From Odontesthes bonariensis (Eukaryota; Chordata; Actinopteri; Atheriniformes; Atherinopsidae): a stretch of DNA of 64,000 bases. Under the pieces are notes generated by a model. It was not told where the DNA came from. It saw only the letters and a list, made by a program, of their open reading frames with translations, and ran no database searches. The stretch lies in NCBI RefSeq assembly GCF_027942865.1, contig NC_134517.1:18916009-18980008 (forward strand), read 5' to 3'. A program made the translations under genes and the position numbers. Of this stretch, positions 40,101-51,153 are shown one piece after another (the first letter of the stretch is position 1; each line of letters opens with the position of its first letter).

Positions 40101-42687
40101 CTACAGAGACCCTGGACTCACTGTTGATGACCGAAGAATGAACAGCACGGCCTGAGTCTGCTCTCTCTGCATTTGCTAGTGGGACAAATGGAGAAAAAAA
40201 GAAAAGAAAAAGAAAATACTCCACTTGTTAGATGGCAGCCAAGGGACATTTTAGATCCAAAATGTTGATATACTGTATGTTAATGTTCTTACACTGAAAG
40301 CAATTAGAGATAAGTGGACCACTCACGGCCAATATGACCACCAGACTAGCTATACTAAAACAGATGGAGAAGTAGGACAGCCAGGAGACATCAACAGTTT
40401 CCGGTGACTCATCTGCAGATGAAAAAAAACCTGATCAGTGTTTCTAAGAAATATCCAGAAAATATGACGATACCAGTATCGGTAGCGGTACTGATACTAT
40501 GTGCGTGTACTCGTATTCAGTGTTCATTAAAGTGTTCCGATACTACAGAACCGATACCAGTGTGACAGGAGTTTAATTTTCCTGCAATGTGTTTGTGAAA
40601 GTTAAAATGTTAAAACAATATGTTGCACTAAGAGTAGTTTTATATTACTAAAATGCACAAAGTGCAGTTGTATTTGGGTCGAATATGCCTAAAAATAAAA
40701 TAAAATGTGTTTTATTGTAAGAACTGTAATGGCCTTGATTAGTACTTATATCGGTACTCTGTATCGGCAAGTACTAAAAGGTAAGTACTTGTACTTGTAC
40801 TCAGTTTAAAAGAATGTGGTATCAGTGCACCCCTACTGAAAAGTAAATGTTCCTACCTGCATCATCAACAGAGGTTTCATCACCATGGTTCTCATCTTTA
40901 GGAAGTAGTAGAGAGCATGTAGGATTAAAACATACATTCATATGTATTACATGCATGTTTTTATAATGACGGAAAAAAGGACTACACACCTGAAACTGAG
41001 ATGTTGATGGCATGGCTGAAGAGTTCAGGTGTGCGACCAATTAAATCACATCTGTAAAGTCCGTCATCATTAACTGAAACCTTTTTGAAACTCAAATATG
41101 AGATCAGATCATCATTCTTATAAATCTGCCTTATTTCTACATTCTCTGTTTCATGAATCCGTTCACAGCGGTTTATGTGGACGACTTTACACCAGGTGAC
41201 ATCCAGTGAGTCTCCGCAGTGTTTGACGGGACAGCTGACTGTCAGACTTTCTTGGGAGGCAACTCTCCAGATCGTGCCTCTCCTCACTGTGAGCATGACG
41301 TCACAGGAAGCAGGCAAATCTGAAATGAAAGTATTTACATGCAATCTCAGTCCATCGAGCCTTTGTAGTGATTTGTGTCATTTACTTTAGATCAATCATA
41401 ACAGTTTTAACAAGAAGCTGTAGGTCATTTTAAGAACTAGTCTAAGGCACATGTGGGACTAAATGATCAGATCTATGTGAGTACTACTTATCGTTTGTAG
41501 TTAACATGAGCTTGTGTTGTTAAATAGTTTTTTTTGTTTTCTTTTTTTCCAATATCACAAATTTGCTTCAAGTGACGAGTCATTTTGTCCCTATATTTTC
41601 CTTCAGATGAGGAGAAACTCTCCAATAAAACCCTTCAACACGAGGAACAACCAGCGTGCAGCGGACTCACAGTATACACCTGTGGACCATGGAAACTGTA
41701 TCCTGTTTCTTGTTTTACATTAAACATTGACTCCTTCCTGAAACAAGTCAATATCCAAAACAGTCTCAAACCGTTGCATGTATTTTCCACTGGTTTAAAC
41801 TGCAAAGTATATCAGTTTTAGAAAATTTGAAAACAGCTGAACTTTCTGCATACTGACATTTTTTACAATCTTTACATACTTGTCGAATCATACCAAGAAG
41901 AATTGCAAATATGATCAAATTTCTACTTTTTTAAAGCTCCAAAAACATGCTTATGATTTACTTTATAAGAAACTATTACAAATGGGATATAGAACAAGTG
42001 CTAAATATGCAAAAATGATCATAAAGAGATGACATGATGCCAGTGTTATACCGGAGTTTCCTGCCAGACAAGTTAGAGCTGATCTGATACTGTTCAATTT
42101 TACTTTGAATCTGCTGAGCAAAGAATAATGCATGGTTGGGAGTAGATATTAATGAATACATGTACTTAAACAATGATTACATGCATTTTCAAATGGCAAC
42201 ATAAATTTATAAATTGGTATGTATTTATATGCATACATATTTATGTATTTTTCACACCAAAACTAGCTACTATCTAAATTTTTACATAATGAATTCCCTT
42301 TGTTATGTTCTTTGGACATCAATAGCAGCAATTATGCACAAAGCTTCATGACTGTCAAGTATTTTCCTTAATTTTTCTGTCCTCTTCACCCCAAACTCTT
42401 ATTACTATACTGTGCAATGCAGTTCTCAAACAGGAATGAAATAATAAATCAAACTGGTGGTAACATACTTTTTAGTTGTGTTACCTCCTCATCCCTTAAC
42501 CTTCTTTCTTCTGCTCCTATACAGAAGTTTCTAATGTTGATCCATTAGACCATATTGAAATGTCCCCCATGCCCTTATCCCCAACAACAGATCACTAAGG
42601 TTTACCTTGACTTCCTCCACAGATGCAGATTAATGTAGAGCACCAAACTATCAGATAGTTCAGTCTTCTGTCCATTGTGCTCAACAT
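40101..42687 (-). CDS. BTLA-like copy 2, short-tailed receptor
   Basis: Exons: 42606-42687 (signal), 40990-41319 (V-type Ig), 40857-40895 (stalk), 40327-40412 (transmembrane), 40101-40175 (tail); 612 nt, 203 residues, in frame. The Ig domain differs from copy 1 at only a handful of positions. Asn of the NVT and NLS sequons is replaced by Asp and Tyr. The transmembrane exon ends early, at ILA with a GTGAGT donor. The next acceptor (CCCACTAG at 40176) leads to a tail starting QMQREQTQAV and ending VSPGSL, with no tyrosine, ITIM or ITSM. Reading through the donor also gives a short tail, with one Tyr not in an ITIM. No charged residue is seen in the membrane segment. Whether it signals through a partner or acts as a decoy cannot be told. 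The tail exon is inferred from splice sites. Confidence 0.75.
40468..40834. mobile_element. Nonautonomous hAT-like insertion in BTLA copy 2 intron
   Basis: Rich in GGTACT and ATCGGTA phrases. It begins CGATACCAGTATCGGTAGCG and ends GTATCAGTGCACCCCT, the usual look of a fish hAT-type MITE with a GGGGTGCA-type end. The homologous intron of copy 1 has an empty site (AATATGACTGAAAAG near 35340-35355), so the limits are sharp. No coding frame. Confidence 0.7.
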
Positions 42688-44388
42688 GCTCACCACCAGA
42701 AATCTTTCAAATAAGCTATACTGCTGTAGCGTGCTTTGCTTGAGACAAGCTCACCACTTCCTGACCTCCCACCTACTCTCTGTGACCAACTCTCACTCAT
42801 GTGTGCATCACACACAGTGTTGTGTGAGAGTGTTACCTTTACAGTAGGTTTCATAATGCAGCCTTTAAGGGATCAACAGAGATGCAGGTCATCTTCAGCA
42901 CAGACACTGAGACACATCCAGTAGCTGTCTTTATTTTCTGTTATGATTAACTCTGGGTCACCTTGGTAGAGTTAACATACACTGATCCATCATCTCAACA
43001 AACTACATTTTCACCAGGAGCATATAAGATCAGGCAGAAGCTCTGACTTCAGTGTCTGAATTCTGTCACATGCTCTCGGGTTGATGTATGATGATATACG
43101 TTCTTGCTTTTGTAATAAACATTTGCAGTAGCTGTAGATATCAAAGTCAAAGAAGAAGCATTCAGACTTCTTAAAAAGGGATTCAGGTTCTGCAGATTGG
43201 TAAGAAAAATATTCAATGTTTTCCACTTTCTAAAATATCTAATGTAAACGAGCGTCATTTCTTAGAAACAAAAGATCACTTGTAGTTATGGTTGAGGTTT
43301 TTCACGTTGGTTATTCTTGCCATATACAAGGTACAAATCAAATGTGATTTATCTTTTACTCCTCTTTTTCTTTTCATGAGACCAGCAGCTGGTGTGGATT
43401 GAAGCATCTCTCTGTTGCAGACTGTGGGCGTTGCTTCTTCAGTGGTATGTGAGCCCCATCCAGACTTTCCCAATGGCACCATCTGGTGTAGAAATATAGC
43501 AACATGTGCTATAGCTGCGCGCATGTTTGTGCATCTCAAATTTAAAATAAATTAAAAAAAGTAAGAACATGCATTTTCGGTTTCAGTCGACCCATTAGCT
43601 GTTATTAGTCAAGACAGATGTTTATTTATTGTTTTTGCCAGAGTTTACTGCGTGCAAATTAATTCCAACGTAGACAATTACAGCAGACAAGTTTCAGGCA
43701 AACAAGGAAAATATATATCATATTATATATTATTCACTTTAAATCAAGCATATAAATGATCAAATTATTTCTAATGCATTTCAAATTCCATAATCAACCT
43801 ATGTATATCTTTGGATACTCTGAGTAGTACTCAGAATAAACACATAAAAACAGTATCACTCAGAGTCTAATTCTCTTTGTTAGCATCTTATTTCTTAACT
43901 TTTGGCCTGCTTTCCATTTACTTACATAAATATACTCTGTCCTCTCTGTAACCTGCGTACATTTCCACTAACCCACACTGGTTAGTTTTTACGTTAACAT
44001 TTCTCCTCTATAGATTAAGTGGATTCTCACAGAAAACTACAAGAGATGAGCCGACCAAATTATCAGTTCAAATTTCAAGGTGAAAGAAATACACATGGAA
44101 ATATAAAGCCTCGGGACTGAACTTCAGGACTAAACAGCTTCATAGACATATAGAAATCTGCTGAACAACGCCTACTGTAGCAGCCACACAGAAAAAGAAA
44201 ACATCCATTAAGTGTAATACACAGTCTGTACATGAGAAATCCACCAGGACTGTTTGCTCAAACACATGAATTACATTTTGGTCAGTAAAGTTTAATAAGT
44301 CCTCCAGTCTTAATAAGAAATGTTCAGAAATTGATGATGGTGGTTTACTGTGGACTTTTATCTTTTTGAGTCAGTTTTTACTGTTCTC
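42688..44388. other. Spacer between BTLA copies 2 and 3
   Basis: Upstream flank of copy 2 (to 43934), then the 3' flank of copy 3. It repeats the pattern of the other BTLA flanks. Open frames near 43276-43539 recur in copy 3 and, shifted in frame, in copy 1, which argues against coding. Confidence 0.5.
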
Positions 44389-46990
44389 CTACAGAGACCC
44401 TGGACTCACTGTAGATGACCGAAGAATGAACAGCACGGCCTGAGTCTGCTCTCTCAGCATTTGCTAGTGGGACAAATAGAGAGAAAAAAAAAAAGAAAAA
44501 GAAAATACTCCACTTTTTAGGTGGCAGCCAAGGGACATTTTAGATCCAAAATGTTGATATACTGTATGTTAATGTTCTTACACTGAAAGCAATTAGAGAT
44601 CAGTGGACCACTCACAGCCAATATGACCACCAGACTAGCTATACCAAAACAGATGGAGAAGTAGGACAGCCAGGAGACATCAACAGTTTCCGGTGACTCA
44701 TCTGCAGATGAAAAAAAACCTGATCAGTGTTTCTAAGAAATATCCAGAAAATATGGCGATACCAGTATCGGTAGCGGTACTGATACTATGTGCGTGTACT
44801 CGTATTCAGTGTTCATTAAAGTGTTCCGATACTACAGAACCGATACCAGTGTGACAGGAGTTTAATTTTCCTGCAATGTGTTTGTGAAAGTTAAAATGTT
44901 AAAACAATATGTTGCACGAAGAGTAGTTTTATATTACTAAAATGCACAAAGTGCAGTTGTATTTGGGTCGAATATGCCTAAAAATAAAATAAAATGTGTT
45001 TTATTGTAAGAACTGTAATGGCCTTGATTAGTACTTATATCGGTACTCTGTATCGGCAAGTACTAAAAGTAAGTACTTGTACTTGTACTCGGTTTTAAAG
45101 AATGTGGTATCAGTGCATCCCTACTGAAAAGTAAATGTTCCTACCTGCATCATCATCAGAGGTTTCATCACCATGGTTCTCATCTTTAGGAAGTAGTAGA
45201 GAGCATGTAGGATTAAAACATACATTCATATGTATCACATGCATGTTTTTATAATGACGGAAAAAAGGACTACACACCTGAAACTGAGATGTTGATGGCA
45301 TGGCTGAAGAGTTCAGGTGTGTGACCAATTAAATCACATCTGTAAAGTCCGTCATCATTAACTGAAACCTTTTTGAAACTCAAATATGAGATCAGATCAT
45401 CATTCTTATAAATCTGCCTTATTTCTACATTCTCTGTTTCATGAATCCGTTCACAGTGGTTTATGTGGACGACTTTACACCAGGTGACATCCAGTGAGTC
45501 TCCGCAGTGTTTGACGGGACAGCTGACTGTCAGACTTTCTTGGGGGGAAACTCTCCAGATCGTGCCTCTCCTCACTGTGAGCATGACGTCACAGGAAGCA
45601 GGCAAATCTGAAATGAAAGTATTTACATGCAATCTCAGTCCATCGAGCCTTTGTAGTGATTTGTGTCTTTTACTTTAGATCAAACATAATAGTTCAAACA
45701 AGAAGCTGTAGGTCATTTTAAGAAATAGTCTAAGGCACATGTGGGACTAAATGATCAGATCTATGTGAGTACTACTTATCGTTTGTAGTTAACATGAGCT
45801 TGTGTTGTTAAATAGTTTTTTTTGTTTTCTTTTTTTCCAATATCACAAATTTGCTTCAAGTGACGAGTCATTTTGTCCCTATATTTTCCTTCAGATGAGG
45901 AGAAACTCTCCAATAAAACCCTTCAACACGAGGAACAACCAGCGTGCAGCGGACTCACAGTATACACCTGTGGACCATGGAAACTGTATCCTGTTTCTTG
46001 TTTTACATTAAACATTGACTCCTTCCTAAAACAAGTCAATACCCAAAACAGTCTCACACCGTTGCATGTATTTTCCACTGGTTTAAACTGCAAAGTATAT
46101 CAGTTTTAGAAAATTTGAAAACAGCTGAACTTTCTGTATACTGACATTTTTTTACAATCTTTACATACCGTACTTGTCGAATCATACCAAGAAGAATTGA
46201 AAATGATCAAATTTCTACTTTTTAAAGCTCCAAAAACATGCTTATGATTTACTTTATAAGAAACTATTACAAATGGGATATAGAACAAGTGCTAATATGC
46301 AAAAATGATCATAAAGAGATGACATGATGGCAGTGTTATACCGGAGTTTCATGCCAGACAAGTTAGAGCTGATCTGATACTGTTCAATTTTACTTTGAAT
46401 CTGCTGAGCAAAGAATAATGCATGGTTGGGAGTAGATATTAATGAATACATGTACTTAACAATGATTACATGCATTTTCAAATGGCAACACAAATTTATA
46501 AATTGGTATGTATTTATATGCATACATATTTATGTATTTTTCACACCAAAACTAGCTACTATCTAAATTTTACAGGGCAAAGGAAACATAATGAATTCCC
46601 TTTGTTATTTTCTTTGGACATCAATAGCAGCAATTATGCACAAAGCTTCATGACTGTCAAGTATTTTCCTTAATTTTTCTGTCCTGTTACCCCAAATTCT
46701 TATTACTTTACAGTGCAATGCAATTCTCAAACAGGAATCATATGATAGGTTAAACTGGTAACAAACTTTTTGTTGTTGTTACCACCTCATCCCTTAACCT
46801 TCTTTCTTCTGCTCCTATACAGAAGTTTCTAATGTTGATCCATTAGACTCTTAGACTCATTAGAGTCCCCCGTGCCCTTATCCCCAACAACAGATCACTA
46901 TGGTTTACCTTGACTTCCTCCACAGATGCAGATTAATGTAGAGCACCAAACTATCAGATAGTTCAGTCTTCTGTCCATTGTGCTCAACAT
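44389..46990 (-). CDS. BTLA-like copy 3, short-tailed receptor
   Basis: Exons: 46909-46990 (signal), 45278-45607 (V-type Ig), 45145-45183 (stalk), 44616-44701 (transmembrane), 44389-44463 (tail); 612 nt, 203 residues. Nearly identical to copy 2. In the Ig domain it has RVSPQES where copy 2 has RVASQES, His for Arg after VHIN, and GHTPE for GRTPE. The tail starts QMLREQTQAV and ends VSPGSL, again without tyrosine. Both tail-less copies keep every splice site and frame, which suggests they are under some constraint or very young. It shares with copy 2 the loss of the NVT and NLS sequons. Confidence 0.75.
44757..45122. mobile_element. Nonautonomous hAT-like insertion in BTLA copy 3 intron
   Basis: Same element, position and orientation as at 40468-40834 in copy 2, with a few substitutions. 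It was therefore carried along by the duplication rather than inserted twice. Confidence 0.7.
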
Positions 46991-49767
46991 GCTCACCACC
47001 AGAAATCTTTCAAATAAGCTATACTGCTGTAGCGTGCTTTGCTTGAGACAAGCTCACCACTTCCTGACCTCCCACCTACTCTCTGTGACCAACTCTCACT
47101 CATGTGCATTATGTGGAGCATCACACACAGTGTTGTGTGAGAGTGTTACCTTTACAGTAGGTTTCATAATGCAGCCTTTAAGGAATCAACAGAGATGCAG
47201 GTCATCTTCAGCACAGACACTGAGACACATCCAGTAGCTGTCTTTATTTTCTGTTATGATTAACTCTGGGTCACCTTGGTAGAGTTAACATACACTGATC
47301 CATCATCTCAACAAACTACATTTTCACCAGGAGCATATAAGATCAGGCAGAAGCTCTGACTTCAGTGTCTGAATTCTGTCACATGCTCTCGGGTTGATGT
47401 ATGATGATAAACGTTCTTGCTTTTGTAATAAACATTTGCAGTAGCTGTAGATATCAAAGTCAAAGAAGAAGCATTCAGACTTCTTAAAAAGGGATTCAGG
47501 TTCTGCAGATTGGTAAGAAAAATATTCAATGTTTTCCACTTTCTAAAATATCTAATGTAAACGAGCGTCATTTCTTAGAAACAAAAGATCACTTGTAGTT
47601 ATGGTTGAGGTTTTTCACGTTGGTTATTCTTGCCATATACAAGGTACAAATCAAATGTGATTTATCTTTTACTCCTCTTTTTCTTTTCATGAGACCAGCA
47701 GCTGGTGTGGATTGAAGCATCTCTCTGTTGCAGACTGTGGGCGTTGCTTCTTCAGTGGTATGATATGAGCCCCATCCAGACTTTCCCAATGGCACCATCT
47801 GGTGTAGAAATATAGCAACATGTGCTATAGTTGGACGCATGTTTGTGCATCTCAAATTTAAAATAAATTAAAAAAAGTAAGAACATGCATTTTCGGTTTC
47901 AGTCGACCCATTAGCTGTTATTAGTCAAGACAGATGTTTATTGTTTTTGAGTTTACTGCGTGCAAATTAATTCCAACGTAGACAATTACAGCAGACAAGT
48001 TTCAGGCAAACAAGGAAAATATATATCATATTATATATTATTCACTTTAAATCAAGCATATAAATGATCAAATTATTTCTAAATGTATGCATTTCAAATT
48101 CCATAATCAACCTATGTATATCTTTGGATACTCTGAGTAGTACTCAGAATAAACACATAAAAACAGTATCACTCAGAGTCTAATTCTCTTTGTTAGCATC
48201 TTATTTCTTAACTTTTGGTCTGCTTTCCATTTACTTACATAAGTACCCATCCAGGTATGCGTTCATACCCTTACAACAAACAGTTAGACTATACTCTCAG
48301 CCATTAACATTTCCTTTGAGCAACACTAGCATCACAACAAAGCTTTACCCGACTTTTTCCATAGAAATGGGAACACCATCAGTGTCATCAGACAGTTCAG
48401 CCTGTCCCTTAGTCTCAGCATGCTCATGCAGAGTACGGAGGAAATCTACTGAACATATTGAAGGGGTTTATTTCTGTCATGGTGGAGCTCACCACTTCCT
48501 TACCTCCCACATACATCCTGTCAGTATCTTGAACATGAACATATCGCGATATGTGGTGAAGTAAGAGTCCAGTGTGCACATGTGTAAAGAATTGCATGCA
48601 GAATTGCATGCAGAATCTTTCAAATCGAGAGCCAATATCGCTTTCCCATGAGCTATAAGACAATATATTTCCATTTTTTTTCTGCAGTGTGAACGTAGCC
48701 TGATTAACTGTAAGACCCACTAATACTGGATCAAAAGCTGGATAGTGTTTAGACCTCTGAAAGTGCCCTCTCGTGTTAAATGCAGAAGTAGCCAACACAA
48801 AGGAATATATGGTTTTGTAGAACTGATGAAAAAAACAAGATCAGTTGTTACAGAACATGCCAGCCACGGACATCTGATATTTAACAGCTAAACCATTCAG
48901 ATTACATTGCAGATTACAGAAAAATTCCTAAATGACTATTACAATCATAAAGGTTTTCCTCTTAACAAATAGACAGCTTGTACTCCGAACGGGACTTTCC
49001 ACTATACATGTAAAAGATCAGTGACTTCCTCATGTGCCTTATCAATAAAATTTGCATAATCATGCAAATAAGATTATCTAAAAAGCACAAACATTGCTCT
49101 TAGGGTGAACTCTGGAACTATCTGCATTGTTGCATACTGCAGGGGGTCAGCAGATGTCAGAAAGTAGTTTCACTGTTAACATTTTGCCACCAGCTCAAGA
49201 AAGTGGCAAAAGCAGAGCATCATTTTTAAACTTCATGAATCATTAAATGCACTGAATAATCTATTTTCTCATAGGTTTATTGGAGCCAATACTCTGAGCC
49301 CCACAAGTTTGTTTGAGGGTCAAAATCCAAATTTTCGGTTAGACTCGCTTAAAAGTTGAGGCGAGGTTTAGCTATTCATTTGTGATGGTAAACTTAAGGT
49401 ACAAAGCAACGTATTACATCAATGGTGCTTCCCCACTAAAGTACGTAGTTAAATAAATGAGTATGCGTGTGTGATTCAGGTGAATCGATTACTTGGTTCT
49501 CCTCCACATCAGTATCTGTATTGTTGTGCGATGCATGGTTACGTGTGCACTCACGCACAGGAAAAAAAAATAGCAAACAAACTCACACACAAGAGGGCCT
49601 TTGTGTCATCTCCTGTCCCTCCCTCCCACTCATATCTTCTCTCTCTGCTCTCCCTCGCTGTTGTGGCCTGCGTTCATTCTGATGCAGCAGCAGAGAGATC
49701 GGTGACATCAGTGTCAACTATAGTTTTTTTTTTTTTTTAAAAGAAAGGGACTCTTTGAGGGATCATC
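46991..49767. other. Upstream flank of BTLA copy 3 and divergent spacer
   Basis: To 48242 it repeats the upstream flank of copy 2. Then comes a more diverged BTLA upstream-like stretch carrying the partnerless signal exon (48349-48421), followed by unique sequence. A T run (49722-49738) lies just before the start of the GCSAM-like gene. Confidence 0.5.
48349..48421 (-). pseudogene. Orphan BTLA-type signal-peptide exon (fourth partial copy)
   Basis: Reads MLRLRDRLNCLMTLMVFPFL, then WKKSG, and ends at a GTAAAG donor. It has 73 nt, leaving phase 1 exactly like exon 1 of the three BTLA genes. Flanks align with theirs: GACAGTTCAGCCTGTCCC here against GATAGTTCAGTCTTCTGTCC, and a shared GAGCTCACCACTTCCT-type stretch upstream. 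No Ig exon of its own lies between it and copy 3. It is either the remnant of a fourth gene or an alternative first exon for copy 3. Confidence 0.55.
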
Positions 49768-51153
49768 ATGGGAAACTGCGCCTCAGGGTAGGTAATCACC
49801 TCATAGATGTGTGCTACAAAATGATTTTTCAGAATGTCTAAAGTTTTGTTACAACTGCTGCGAATGTAGAAAAACTTCTTGGAAACTACTGTGATCAAAC
49901 TACAGTTAAATGAGCAACACCATTTAAAAGATGGAAATATTAGCGATAAAAGCACTTGTTCAGATGAAATGTTGTTGCACTGTCAGACATGTGGCTGTTT
50001 TGCACTGTGTTTTCAAGGAAATAGCAGTTGGTGAATAAAAAGGCATGGTTTGTGGTCTGTTACTTTGTCGGTGTCAAGGCAGACATAAAGGATATATTAT
50101 CTTTCTTCAATTACAATGTATTTTTGTTCCAGCATTATCGAAACGTTGACCTAGAAGTTTTGAGGTGCTGTGCTGTGCTGAGACGGGGCAGTTGCTTATA
50201 GACAAATGATAGTTGTAGGTCTGTGTAAAGTGTTTCCTGTTGCAGCATACATTTTCATCTGTTAAGCTGTCAAGGAAACACTGCTGTGGGGTAAACCAAC
50301 ACCTCTGACAAGCTGCTGTCGATATCAATCTGCGGCATCACATGAAAGATCACGTTAAAATAACTTTTTCACTCTTTCTGAGTAATTTACCCCTCACTAT
50401 CGCATTTTTATTGTTTTCCATGAACAATAATGCTGTCGATGTAAATGACTGTGTACTAACTGGGGTCAATCGTGTCAATTTGCTTCATTGTCAGGCAAAA
50501 GAAGAAGAGGAAAGGTAAAACAGCAAATTCATTTACATTTGTACATAACATTTTTTTTTTACTGTATAGTATCCAGGACTTATAGTGTACGAACATTACA
50601 CCATGTGGATGCACTTTACATATTGACATTTTCTCTTTCAGGAGATTCTGCATCAGCGGATAAAAGCAAAGACAACAAGGTAGACGTCCCTGCATCTATT
50701 TCTGTTGACCATTAATCTCCATAGTTATCATCTGTTGCCCGGTCAGAGGCTAGATTTGCATACTGGGTGAAGGTTAGCAAGAGGCCTCTTTTATAAAAAG
50801 AAACTCCGGAGTATTTCAGGAGGTATTTGTAAGTAACCACTCTCAAAAACCTGTTGGTTCCAGAAGCACTGTAATAACAAAAAAAAAATCATGATGAGTT
50901 GAAGTATATGTTCAGAACAGACAACTTTTCTCTCAGCTTTACTCTCTGTTCTGTTACCTGGCAGCCTAATGAGGATGTGACGTATGCCTCCATTAACCAC
51001 ACCAATGTTCTACAATCGAGAAGAGCCATAACTACATCAGACAATGACTGTGACTATGCAACAGTGAACGTCCCAGCAGCACTTCTGGCTGAGGTAGAAT
51101 CTGAGTCTTCGTCCAAAGAGGAATGTGCTGACGATTATGTGCTGATGGGGTAA
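49768..51153 (+). CDS. Small lipid-anchored tyrosine-motif adaptor, GCSAM/GCSAML-like
   Basis: Exons: 49768-49787, 50495-50514, 50642-50679, 50965-51153; 267 nt, 88 residues. The start MGNCASG fits N-myristoylation at Gly2 with palmitoylation at Cys4, followed by a basic KKKRK. There is no transmembrane segment. Tyr33 (VTYASINH, an ITIM pattern), Tyr57 (CDYATVNVP) and Tyr84 (DDYVLMG) are spaced through the last exon. As I recall the human proteins, GCSAML starts MGNC and GCSAM has CYTLINH, EYYENVP and DEYELLMP in the same order, and GCSAM lies near BTLA and CD200 in human. The Tyr33-Tyr57 part also resembles the BTLA tail (AYAVINH to EYAAVKL), and the last two introns have the same phases (1, 0) as those before the BTLA copy 1 tail. 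Orthology to GCSAM is likely but not certain. AATAAA lies at 51297-51302. Confidence 0.62.

Larger units (their letters stand above)
39649..43934. repeat. Tandem duplication unit A (contains BTLA copy 2)
   Basis: This 4286-bp unit starts CTCTGTCCTCTCTGTAACC and is followed directly by unit B, which starts with the same sequence at 43935. Gene, introns, inserted MITE and upstream flank all recur in the same order with very few differences. The junction at 43931-43936 shows no inserted sequence. Confidence 0.92.
43935..48242. repeat. Tandem duplication unit B (contains BTLA copy 3)
   Basis: Second copy of the unit. Similarity to unit A stops just after TTTACTTACATAA near 48242. Small insertions and deletions relative to unit A (for example near 46570-46585) account for the slight length difference. 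Confidence 0.92.
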
